Assembly: GCA_947632415.1 (NCBI GenBank)
Contig: CANRPB010000004.1
Span: 1 to 44,595, forward strand
DNA length: 44,595 nucleotides
From: an uncultured Bacilli bacterium
GTDB lineage: Bacteria; Bacillota_I; Bacilli_A; RF39; UBA660
Reading direction: 5' to 3'
Positions 1 to 6,961 of the stretch are shown here, in pieces (positions within the stretch are counted from its first letter, which is position 1; the number at the start of each line of letters is the position of its first letter). The notes beneath the pieces are model-generated. The model worked only from the letters and a program-made list of their open reading frames with translations, was not told the origin of the DNA and searched no databases. The translations under genes and the position numbers were made by a program.

Positions 1-192
1 CGCACTATTGGATTAAGCAATTACTTTTATATAATTTTCATTTTAAAATTTTCATTTTAAATTTTCATTTTAAATTTAATCGAGTCCTTTTGTATAATTT
101 TCATTTTTAATCTAGTTCAATTTGCGGCGCGATGAACGGGACTCCTGAGGTATTTTGAGTTTAAAAAATGTGCGGCTCTTATAAAAAAAATA

Positions 193-221
193 TTGTCAGT
201 ATAAAATTTTTATTGTATAAT
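193..221 (+). promoter_or_regulatory. Promoter P1, TTGTCA-N17-TATAAT
   Basis: TTGTCA at 193-198, 17-nt spacer, TATAAT at 216-221; preceded by TGCGGCTCTTATAAAAAA, which is repeated upstream of P2. Confidence 0.65.
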
Positions 222-300
222 ATAATTGTCAAAAGGGAGAGATAAAAATATTAATCTTGCTTTGAGACAAAAAGTTTTATGCGGTTCTTTTAAAAAAGTG

Positions 301-329
301 TTGACAACAAAGACCGTTTATGATATAAT
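301..329 (+). promoter_or_regulatory. Promoter P2, perfect consensus TTGACA-N17-TATAAT
   Basis: TTGACA 301-306, TATAAT 324-329, directly upstream of CDS 382-723. Confidence 0.85.
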
Positions 330-381
330 AAATTTGCAAGAAAAAGGAAGTTAAAAAATTTTTTGAGAAAGGGATTTAAAC

Positions 382-723
382 ATGAGTGAGACTAAGTCTA
401 CCCGCAAGGAAATTTTTATGCGCATCAAGGATGGTATGGCTGATGATGCGGAAGTTGTAGAGATGTGTGATAAGTATATTGAGCAGCTTTCTAAGAAGCG
501 TGAGACTAAGGCACAAAAGGCCGCGGCTGAGTTCGCGGAAACTGTCGAGGATTACCTTGAGGCTATTGGAGTAGCAGCGACTAATCGTGACATTGCGGCT
601 GCCTTTGATGTTAGTGGCCAGAAGGTTACTGGTGCTCTTCGTAAGCTTATGACAGAAGGGGTTGTGCAGCGCATTCCAGGAGAGAAGAGTGTAGATGCTC
701 CTAGCTACAAATACGTAGCTTAG
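382..723 (+). CDS. Small winged-helix-like DNA-binding protein (paralog of the 1944-2291 and 5754-6095 products)
   Basis: 113 aa ORF behind a consensus promoter; K/ETK-rich linker then C-terminal helix-turn-helix/wing-like region (TNRDIAAAFDVSGQKVTGALRKLMTEGVVQRIPG). Confidence 0.75.
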   Translation: MSETKSTRKEIFMRIKDGMADDAEVVEMCDKYIEQLSKKRETKAQKAAAEFAETVEDYLEAIGVAATNRDIAAAFDVSGQKVTGALRKLMTEGVVQRIPGEKSVDAPSYKYVA

Positions 724-743
724 TAGTGGCTGCTTGAAGAAGT

Positions 744-767
744 GGGGCTGGCAATGGGGCCAGCCCC
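744..767. other. Perfect 8-bp stem-loop just upstream of the next CDS
   Basis: GGGGCTGG-CAATGGGG-CCAGCCCC, no U-tract. Confidence 0.6.
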
Positions 768-772
768 AATAG

Positions 773-1198
773 GTGTACTTAAAAATAGGAGCTGCTTTGA
801 AATATACTTTTAAGAATGAGTCTGGTAATGCGCGTACTGTTAATATACCAGAAGATTTTATTCAAAGAACTAAAAAATCATTAGGGTGTACGACTAAAGA
901 AGCTATTGATATTTATTTAAGTGATGAAGGATATATTACAAATGAAGTAGTCCAAGAGTTAACAGAAAAAGCTAAAGGGCAAGTACATAGAGAAGCTAGT
1001 GGGAAGAAGCGGACAGTTACTCGTAAGCCTGATTTAGTAAAGCAAGAACTTATTAAAGTATTGCGGACTTCTCTTGAAGATGCGAGAATGTCTATTGTAG
1101 ATGTTGAAGTTACAAATATTGAACGTATGATACGTTTTAAGATAGATGACGATATTTATGAGGTTACGTTAAGTAAGAAGCGTAAACCTAAGAATTAA
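773..1198 (+). CDS. Hypothetical protein, 141 aa (GTG start)
   Basis: Open frame following 382-723; start uncertain. Confidence 0.65.
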   Translation: MYLKIGAALKYTFKNESGNARTVNIPEDFIQRTKKSLGCTTKEAIDIYLSDEGYITNEVVQELTEKAKGQVHREASGKKRTVTRKPDLVKQELIKVLRTSLEDARMSIVDVEVTNIERMIRFKIDDDIYEVTLSKKRKPKN

Positions 1199-1267
1199 TT
1201 TACTTAGTTTATTTTTTGATCCCTTCCTTTCGTATAGGCTGGAGTGACGCCCAGTCATGATTCATGT

Positions 1268-1305
1268 AAAGGCACTGTGTATACAGTGCCTTTATTTTTT
1301 ATTTC
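1268..1305 (+). terminator. Intrinsic terminator
   Basis: AAAGGCACTGT-GTAT-ACAGTGCCTTT then ATTTTTTATTT. Confidence 0.85.
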
Positions 1306-1336
1306 TCTTTTTTTTAAAAAAAATATAGTCAGAATA

Positions 1337-1365
1337 ATTATATCATAAAAAAGAGCCGCTGTCAA
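1337..1365 (-). promoter_or_regulatory. Leftward perfect-consensus promoter TTGACA-N17-TATAAT
   Basis: Reverse complement reads TTGACAGCGGCTCTTTTTTATGATATAAT. Confidence 0.75.
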
Positions 1366-1740
1366 GTTAATAATTCTTTTGTGTATAATTTTGGGAAATT
1401 TACAAGTTTAAAGCGTATAGCCGTGGATCTACAGCTTTTTGGCGTATAGGCGACCTGCAGCAGCCACGATCGAAAACGGAGCGTGATTAATAATAAAAAG
1501 TTATACGTGGTTAACTTCCTGAATCTTGTGGAGAAAATATGTTTTTATTTATGTAGAATTTATGAAGTAAATATGAATGACGAGTTAAGCCATTTGTGAG
1601 TGTTTATAAGGCTTTTTAATCTTGTCAAGCGTTTTTTCTTTACTTTTAACTAAGAGAAAATGAAAACTAGTGCTTAAAACGCATTAGAATGGCTCAAACA
1701 GGCATAAAATAAGTAATTAAGTGCGTTAATTTTAGGAAAA

Positions 1741-1801
1741 TATGAATTTTTTATGAATTTGCGGCATTTTTCTTGACTTTTTTGCTAATATGTAGTAAAA
1801 T
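1741..1801 (+). promoter_or_regulatory. Direct-repeat box + promoter (TATGAA-N5-TATGAA; TTGACT-N17-TAAAAT)
   Basis: Box 1741-1757; -35 at 1773-1778; -10 at 1796-1801; no ORF downstream on + strand. Confidence 0.7.
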
Positions 1802-1911
1802 TTTCGCCAAATTGTGGAGATTTTGTGGATTTCTGAGAAAACTCTTGACAATATTAAATTTTCATGATATGGGATCTAAAGTTAGCCATAACTAACTTTA
1901 GACTAAAGAAA

Positions 1912-1938
1912 AGGGGAACGCCTTTTGAGCGTTCCCCT
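1912..1938. terminator. Intrinsic terminator hairpin between convergent transcripts
   Basis: AGGGGAACGC-CTTTTGA-GCGTTCCCCT; on the minus strand followed by TTTTC. Confidence 0.75.
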
Positions 1939-1943
1939 GATGA

Positions 1944-2291
1944 CTAGGCGGAGTAAATCGGCTTTCCCTTGTCATCGTAAGTTTTAGTAACGTCGCCATT
2001 CTTGATAGCGATACGCATAATCGCACCAGCTTTTTGAGTAGTAAGAATGCCCTTCACGTTCTCCATTAACCATGTGGTATTAACAGGATGGCCGGCATTT
2101 TTGATAGCAGTAACTGCGGCAGTTACAAGTTCTGCTCGTTCCTTGTCTTCCTTAGTTTCAGTCTTTTTAGTAGGCTTCTGATATTGCGCGATCATTGCCT
2201 TAAGCTTTGCAACAACCTGTTCGTTAAGGTCTCCATTAAGAGCGGCCTCAAGAGCTTCAACGCGGGTAATACCATTGTTCGTGTTAGCCAT
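1944..2291 (-). CDS. Small winged-helix-like protein (paralog of 5754-6095); start corrected to MANTNNG
   Basis: Start at 2291 preceded by GGAAGG; 115 aa; C-terminus GILTTQKAGAIMRIAIKNGDVTKTYDDKGKPIYSA aligns with GIMSTQKAGAIMRIAIAQGSITKHYDAKGKPYYKA. Confidence 0.85.
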   Translation of the reverse strand: MANTNNGITRVEALEAALNGDLNEQVVAKLKAMIAQYQKPTKKTETKEDKERAELVTAAVTAIKNAGHPVNTTWLMENVKGILTTQKAGAIMRIAIKNGDVTKTYDDKGKPIYSA

Positions 2292-2351
2292 AATAAAACT
2301 TCCTTCCGTTTCGTGGGAACTGACCTTTTCCGTTCCCTTCTGACAATTGTT

Positions 2352-2421
2352 ATTATACGCTTCTGATAGGTAATTGCAATATTTTAAAGCGAGAATTTTT
2401 TGTCTCCATATTTTCTTCACA
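2352..2421 (-). promoter_or_regulatory. Leftward promoter of the 1944-2291 gene with direct-repeat box
   Basis: Minus strand: TGTGAA-GAAAA-TATGGA, 25-nt gap, TTGCAA-N16-TATAAT. Confidence 0.65.
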
Positions 2422-2431
2422 TTTTAGGATT

Positions 2432-2493
2432 TATGGAGATTATGTGGAGATGCAGGTTTTACTCTTGATTTTTTTAGGCACCTGTAGTAAAAT
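2432..2493 (+). promoter_or_regulatory. Direct-repeat box + rightward orphan promoter
   Basis: TATGGA-GATTA-TGTGGA (2432-2448), 16-nt gap, TTGATT (2465)-N17-TAAAAT (2488-2493). Confidence 0.7.
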
Positions 2494-2544
2494 TTTCGCC
2501 AAATTGTGGAGATTTTATGAATTTTCTATTATAACTCTTGACAT

Positions 2545-2574
2545 AAAAAAAAGGCGCCTATTGCGCCTTTTAAA
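2545..2574. terminator. Bidirectional intrinsic terminator
   Basis: AAAAAAAGGCGC-CTATT-GCGCCTTTT. Confidence 0.8.
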
Positions 2575-2851
2575 GAATAAAATAACTTGTAACTAGTCCG
2601 CATGTTATCGCCCATAATGTAGCATTTTTTATTTTATCGGCTGTAGGTCTTTTTAAAATAAAATCGCGGATAAGCGCAATGGTATTAGCTACAAGCCAAA
2701 GGCCTTGACCAATAATAAAGGATGCGCCGACGGTTACTTGACCGATAATGGTTAGCATAAGAACGAATAACTGTATGTTTTCCCATACTTTCATTTTTTT
2801 ATTTGTTTTCGTATCAATCTCATGAAATTTAATATTTTTAATTTCTTCCAT
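2570..2851 (-). CDS. Small membrane protein, 93 aa (start corrected to MEEIKN)
   Basis: SD-like GAAAGGAAAAACACC before ATG; two hydrophobic segments. Confidence 0.7.
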   Translation of the reverse strand: MEEIKNIKFHEIDTKTNKKMKVWENIQLFVLMLTIIGQVTVGASFIIGQGLWLVANTIALIRDFILKRPTADKIKNATLWAITCGLVTSYFIL

Positions 2852-2892
2852 GGTGTTTTTCCTTTCTCTTTTCAATAATAGAATTATAGTAT

Positions 2893-2921
2893 AAAGGGAC
2901 ATGTATTAATGTCCCTTTTTT
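2893..2921 (-). terminator. Intrinsic terminator
   Basis: AAAGGGACAT...ATGTCCCTTT with flanking A/T runs. Confidence 0.75.
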
Positions 2922-2933
2922 GGTACAGTCTAA

Positions 2934-3647
2934 TTATTCTTTAAGCCATTTTTCATAATTATTTTTTACGATGCGCCACGCTTTACCACTAGGTCGTTTT
3001 TCAATTTTACGCCATTGTCCATGTGCATTTGAATAACAAGCTTTTAATATTTGCGCTTCGATTAAAGAGTCTTCAAGTGCTGTATGGCATTCCGCATAAT
3101 GCGGGTTTTTAGTAAGAAAAGCATAGGCAATTTCAGCGCTAGTTTTGGGGTTCCCTTTTTCCGTCATTAAATTGTTAGTTATTATAAACTTAAAATATCG
3201 TTTTGTATTCATAATTGTTTGCGCCGCAACGTGTTGAATACAATACCATTTTACGTCATAAGGCGCGAAAAATGGATGAAAGCCATTAGAACATTGTTCA
3301 ATAGTAGCATTGAGCGCATTACGATCAAAAGCCGCATTGTACGCCCATACTTCTTTAATTTTGTATTCTTCACAAGCCGCCTTGAAGTCTTGCCATATTT
3401 CAAGCATAGTTTTAACTTCAAGTTTTCCCTCTAGCATTTGTGCATGATAATCTGTAAGTTTATAAGCGTAATAGGCGCTTGACATATTACCAAAATCACC
3501 ACGCCACGTTTCTGCTACTAATGCACGATAGCTTTTTACAATATCAAACTTTTCATCAATAACGATGAATGCGAAGTCATATACTCGTAATGTTTTAGAC
3601 TGATTAACGTTTCCTAACGTTTCTGTGTCAAGTACGATTCTATACAT
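2934..3647 (-). CDS. DEDD-family 3'-5' exonuclease (RNase T / DnaQ-like)
   Basis: Corrected start MYRIVLDTETLG; DxE motif, YNAAFDRNAL, C-terminal HTALEDSLIEAQIL. Confidence 0.85.
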   Translation of the reverse strand: MYRIVLDTETLGNVNQSKTLRVYDFAFIVIDEKFDIVKSYRALVAETWRGDFGNMSSAYYAYKLTDYHAQMLEGKLEVKTMLEIWQDFKAACEEYKIKEVWAYNAAFDRNALNATIEQCSNGFHPFFAPYDVKWYCIQHVAAQTIMNTKRYFKFIITNNLMTEKGNPKTSAEIAYAFLTKNPHYAECHTALEDSLIEAQILKACYSNAHGQWRKIEKRPSGKAWRIVKNNYEKWLKE

Positions 3648-3823
3648 AAATAAATCCTTCCTTCTTGTTTTTCTTGACATGATAAGAATAAATGAATATG
3701 ACCTAAAAAGCAATAAAGAAATCTTGAATTAAATATGTAGATTAAGTAACAAGAAAGTAACAAAAATATGTCAAGGTCTTGATAAATAAATGGTCATTTT
3801 AATCGGTGAATGGTTTTAGGAAT

Positions 3824-3885
3824 TGTGCAGATTCTATGAATTTTTTAATAAATCTCTTGACTTTTTCTCTGAGTTGTGGTAAAAT
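3824..3885 (+). promoter_or_regulatory. Direct-repeat box + rightward orphan promoter
   Basis: TGTGCA-GATTC-TATGAA, 16-nt gap, TTGACT (3857)-N17-TAAAAT (3880). Confidence 0.7.
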
Positions 3886-3946
3886 TTTTTCGCCCGACTG
3901 CGGATTTATTATTTTTTTTTCTGTAAAAGAATTTTAAATAAAAAAT

Positions 3947-3975
3947 AAAGTCCATAAATGGACTTTATTTTTTAT
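3947..3975. terminator. Bidirectional intrinsic terminator
   Basis: AAAGTCCA-TAAA-TGGACTTTATTTTTT. Confidence 0.8.
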
Positions 3976-3989
3976 TATTATTTTTAAAA

Positions 3990-4109
3990 CTAATGTTTTA
4001 CAATAAAAACTTTTTTGTTATAATGCATTGTTGCTATTTGTATTGCCTCATCCCAACTATTTACGATTCTTGAAAGTTGTGGAGAGCCATAAACGATAAC
4101 CTGATACAT
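3990..4109 (-). CDS. 39-aa small protein (MYQVIVYGSPQLSRIVNSWDEAIQIATMHYNKKVFIVKH), absent from ORF track
   Basis: Good SD (GGAAGG) upstream, uninterrupted frame, terminator downstream. Confidence 0.6.
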   Translation of the reverse strand: MYQVIVYGSPQLSRIVNSWDEAIQIATMHYNKKVFIVKH

Positions 4110-4205
4110 ATTTTTTCCTTCCTAACAGAGTTTACTTTTTCCGTTGCGAGTGACCAGCTTTTTGCGTAGCCACTCGCTCGCTTTTGATGATATTATACTA
4201 TCATA

Positions 4206-4658
4206 CTAGGCTGCTTTTTGTAATACCTTTTCTAGTTTCTCCATAAGTTCTTCATAACTATTAAAGTTTACAGCCTTCCCTTTCCATGCATCACATACAT
4301 TTTTATTATCGTCAACTAAAATAGCGCTTTCTCGTAATTCTTTTTTAATGGTTAAATGTTTAGGCGTGCCATATTTAACGATATGAATTTCACTCGCAAT
4401 AGGAAAATTCTTTTTAATCCATGCTTTTTTACGTTGCCGCACGCGCCAATCATAAGTATAATTACCATTCATAGCACACCATGAAATAACACCTACTTTT
4501 ACGTCATAAGCCCGCAATAATTCCATTAATTTATTAAGGTTTCCGCATGGTAGTGCATCGTCGTAAGGTGTTACACTATGTTTATGTAGTAACACTTCCC
4601 AATTTTTAACTTCATATAAATTTGCAATGGTACCGTCCATATCAAAATAAACTCTCAT
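4206..4658 (-). CDS. HAD-superfamily phosphatase / 5'(3')-deoxyribonucleotidase-like
   Basis: MRVYFDMDGTIANLY (DxDGT), VGVISW, ILVDDNKNVC. Confidence 0.8.
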   Translation of the reverse strand: MRVYFDMDGTIANLYEVKNWEVLLHKHSVTPYDDALPCGNLNKLMELLRAYDVKVGVISWCAMNGNYTYDWRVRQRKKAWIKKNFPIASEIHIVKYGTPKHLTIKKELRESAILVDDNKNVCDAWKGKAVNFNSYEELMEKLEKVLQKAA

Positions 4659-4746
4659 TTTTTACCTTTCTCTTGGATGATATTATTTTATCATGTTTTG
4701 ATTTAAAAATGCGATATTTCATAATTTCTTCATAATTCATAATAGG

Positions 4747-4806
4747 TGTGTAAATTTCATGAATTTAAAAAAAGATATTGACATATTAATAGTAACCTGA
4801 TATTAT
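4747..4806 (+). promoter_or_regulatory. Direct-repeat box + rightward orphan promoter
   Basis: TGTGTA-AATTT-CATGAA, 14-nt gap, TTGACA (4778)-N17-TATTAT (4801). Confidence 0.7.
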
Positions 4807-4811
4807 ATGAT

Positions 4812-4880
4812 TGTCAGGTTGAGCAGGACAATATCTCAAGTCAACTACTGATTGCGGGATATTGTAGTGTAGTTTTAGGA
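4812..4880 (+). ncRNA. Candidate small RNA with 10-bp hairpin
   Basis: Downstream of the 4778 promoter; ACAATATCTC (4828-4837) pairs with GGGATATTGT (4856-4865); shares ATTGCGRGAYATTGTAGTGT with 5640-5659. Confidence 0.4.
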
Positions 4881-4881
4881 T

Positions 4882-4943
4882 TGTGAAGTTTTTATGAAAA
4901 TTATAAAAAAGTTATTGATTTTTTCTTTGATATGTGCGATAAT
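4882..4943 (+). promoter_or_regulatory. Direct-repeat box + rightward orphan promoter
   Basis: TGTGAA-GTTTT-TATGAA, 16-nt gap, TTGATT (4915)-N17-GATAAT (4938). Confidence 0.65.
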
Positions 4944-4985
4944 TTTCTCGCCATATTTGTTAACATTGGTTAACTTTTGGATAAA

Positions 4986-5016
4986 GTAAAAGCCCGCAAG
5001 CGGGCTTTACTCTTTT
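4986..5016. terminator. Bidirectional intrinsic terminator
   Basis: GTAAAAGCCCG-CAAG-CGGGCTTTACTCTTTTA. Confidence 0.8.
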
Positions 5017-5179
5017 AGTTTATCTCGATTATTTCATCAAGAAAACCGTTTCCACTGCATTCGTCAATAATACTATCCCAATTTTCTCGCACTTCTTCAA
5101 TGATTTCTTCTTCACTCATGTCGTCATAATCATCAGGTAGAGTTATGTCATATAAAATAGTGAAGCTTACGTCTCTCAT
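5015..5179 (-). CDS. Small acidic protein, 54 aa (paralog of 6472-6633); start corrected to MRDVSF
   Basis: SD AAAGGATT; aligns with MRTVSINVSYIIDLPNEYDKLESEELLFIVRSYWKNCID. Confidence 0.7.
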   Translation of the reverse strand: MRDVSFTILYDITLPDDYDDMSEEEIIEEVRENWDSIIDECSGNGFLDEIIEIN

Positions 5180-5304
5180 TTTTAATCCTTTCTCTTTTTT
5201 CTGACAAATATATAATACCATAAATTATTATAAAATGTCTAGATTATATTTTATTTCTTCATAAAATCTTTAAATTTGCTTGCGTAGGTTTAAATAAAAA
5301 TTTT

Positions 5305-5472
5305 TTAAGCATACGCTGCGAGAATTACACCAACACACATAATAGCGATATTCATACCATAAAAAGTAAGTTTATCAATATTATTAATAAAATATCTGGT
5401 CGTAGTAACATTAAAAATAGCAACACTTGCGATAATTACACCTAACATCCCTAAAGCAAACTTAATAAACAT
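5305..5472 (-). CDS. 55-aa membrane protein, absent from ORF track
   Basis: MFIKFALGMLGVIIASVAIFNVTTTRYFINNIDKLTFYGMNIAIMCVGVILAAYA*, SD GAAAAG upstream. Confidence 0.6.
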   Translation of the reverse strand: MFIKFALGMLGVIIASVAIFNVTTTRYFINNIDKLTFYGMNIAIMCVGVILAAYA

Positions 5473-5563
5473 TTCTTTTCCTCTCTCTTTTGGATAATAT
5501 TATCTTATCAAATAATGCGGCGCTTGTCAATAAGAAAATAAAAAAAATTTTTGAAAATAGTTA

Positions 5564-5592
5564 TTGCAGTAGTGCGGCAAGTGTGTTATACT
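5564..5592 (+). promoter_or_regulatory. Rightward orphan promoter TTGCAG-N17-TATACT
   Basis: -35 at 5564-5569, -10 at 5587-5592; no convincing ORF before terminator at 5702. Confidence 0.65.
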
Positions 5593-5599
5593 ATTTTTG

Positions 5600-5735
5600 T
5601 AAGAAAGAAAGAAATGGGTCGTGCCATTCCCCTTAGGGCATTGCGAGACATTGTAGTGTGTTTAATAATAGTAAATCTAAGCTAACATTTTACATAACAT
5701 AAAGCCCTAGCCTTGCGATAGGCTAGGGCTTATCT
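5600..5735 (+). ncRNA. Candidate small RNA (~130 nt) ending at a terminator
   Basis: Promoter-to-terminator interval without credible SD-led ORF; shares a ~20-nt element with 4851-4870. Confidence 0.4.
5702..5733. terminator. Intrinsic terminator
   Basis: AAGCCCTAGCC...GGCTAGGGCTT. Confidence 0.8.
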
Positions 5736-5753
5736 CACTGTTTAGGTGATAGA

Positions 5754-6095
5754 CTAAGCCTTGTAATAGGGCTTACCTTTTGCGTCGTAATGTTTAGTAA
5801 TACTACCTTGTGCAATAGCTATTCTCATAATTGCACCAGCCTTTTGAGTTGACATAATGCCTTTTACATTTTCACAAATCCACTTTGCATCACAGATTGC
5901 ATCAGGGTTAGCTTTAATAGTTTCAATAGCGGTAGCTACAAGAGTAGCGCGTTCTCGGTCCTCTTTGGTTTCAGTGCGCTTAGCAGGCTTTTTAAGTTGC
6001 TTAATCATACTATTCAACTTAGCTACAACTGCTTCATTGAGGTCACCATTAAGAGCGGCTTCGAGAGCTTCAACGCGCGTGATTTCATCTGCCAT
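5754..6095 (-). CDS. Small winged-helix-like protein (paralog)
   Basis: 113 aa, SD GAAAGGAAG; see 1944-2291. Confidence 0.85.
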   Translation of the reverse strand: MADEITRVEALEAALNGDLNEAVVAKLNSMIKQLKKPAKRTETKEDRERATLVATAIETIKANPDAICDAKWICENVKGIMSTQKAGAIMRIAIAQGSITKHYDAKGKPYYKA

Positions 6096-6148
6096 AATAA
6101 TACTTCCTTTCGTTTTTTGAAAACCCCTTTGGTTTTCCTGACATGATT

Positions 6149-6209
6149 ATATTATCATGCGGCGTACGCATTTGCAAGCATTATTTTCTTTCTTCATAAT
6201 TCCTCCACA
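6149..6209 (-). promoter_or_regulatory. Leftward promoter of 5754-6095 with direct-repeat box
   Basis: Minus strand: TGTGGA-GGAAT-TATGAA, 15-nt gap, TTGCAA-N17-TAATAT. Confidence 0.7.
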
Positions 6210-6253
6210 CTTTTGGGAAAAAGAAATTTTTTAAAAATTTTTTCATTTTCATA

Positions 6254-6282
6254 TTGACAACTCTGGTATTATGTGGTAAAAT
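6254..6282 (+). promoter_or_regulatory. Rightward orphan promoter TTGACA-N17-TAAAAT
   Basis: TTGACAACTCTGGTATTATGTGGTAAAAT followed by TTTTCGCCCGCAAGCGGGCG hairpin (coordinates approximate within a few nt). Confidence 0.65.
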
Positions 6283-6448
6283 TTTTCGCCCGCAAGCGGG
6301 CGGATTCCCAAAGAAAGGTTTCATTTCTATTTTACTATAGAGTTAATTAGGAAACAAGATAAAATTTTCATTTTAAAAAAAATTTTTTATTTTAAAATAT
6401 AAATAATGAGATTATTTTGTTTCAAGTTAAAATAAAATGAAGAAAATA

Positions 6449-6475
6449 AAAAGCTCGCTTTAAGCGAGCTTTTAT
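6449..6475. terminator. Bidirectional intrinsic terminator
   Basis: AAAAGCTCGCTTTAAGCGAGCTTTT. Confidence 0.8.
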
Positions 6476-6633
6476 AATTCTTCTACTTCTTCAAGATTAA
6501 TTTCGTAGCAGTAGTTATCAATACAGTTTTTCCAATATGATCGAACAATAAAAAGCAATTCTTCTGATTCTAACTTATCGTATTCATTAGGTAAATCAAT
6601 AATATAACTAACATTAATGCTAACGGTTCGCAT
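6472..6633 (-). CDS. Small acidic protein, 53 aa (paralog of 5015-5179), absent from ORF track
   Basis: MRTVSINVSYIIDLPNEYDKLESEELLFIVRSYWKNCIDNYCYEINLEEVEEL*. Confidence 0.65.
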   Translation of the reverse strand: MRTVSINVSYIIDLPNEYDKLESEELLFIVRSYWKNCIDNYCYEINLEEVEEL

Positions 6634-6634
6634 T

Positions 6635-6853
6635 TTATTCCTTTTCTAACCCAAAATGTTTAGCAGCAGATTTAATAATAGTGCATATCGTTTGCCAAAT
6701 AATAATTACAATTATAAAGGTGGCAATAAGTTGTAAATTATATTCTAGTGTAATTCCAAACCAGCTACTTACCCAAACAACAATTAATGGAATAGCTACT
6801 GTTGCATTAAAAAGAAAAATTATAACCATACTGATATTTTGAATGGTTTTCAT
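6635..6853 (-). CDS. Small two-TM membrane protein
   Basis: 72 aa, two hydrophobic stretches. Confidence 0.65.
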   Translation of the reverse strand: MKTIQNISMVIIFLFNATVAIPLIVVWVSSWFGITLEYNLQLIATFIIVIIIWQTICTIIKSAAKHFGLEKE

Positions 6854-6961
6854 TTTATTTTGCCTCTTTCTTTCCTTTTTGTTAGTAATTAAATAATATC
6901 ATAGTTATTTTATTTTGTCTAGTATTTTTTCATAAGATTTGCGTAAATAGAGAAAAGCTCA

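Noticed and set aside
1810-1830. TGTGGA boxes as host DnaA boxes (TTATCCACA)
   Set aside because: Half-sites resemble part of a DnaA box, but the variants TATGAA and the fixed spacing to -35 elements fit a promoter-linked regulator better; kept only as an alternative.
2088-2366. Plus-strand ORF opposite the 1944-2291 wHTH gene
   Set aside because: Antisense shadow ORF; paralogy and SD support the minus-strand gene.
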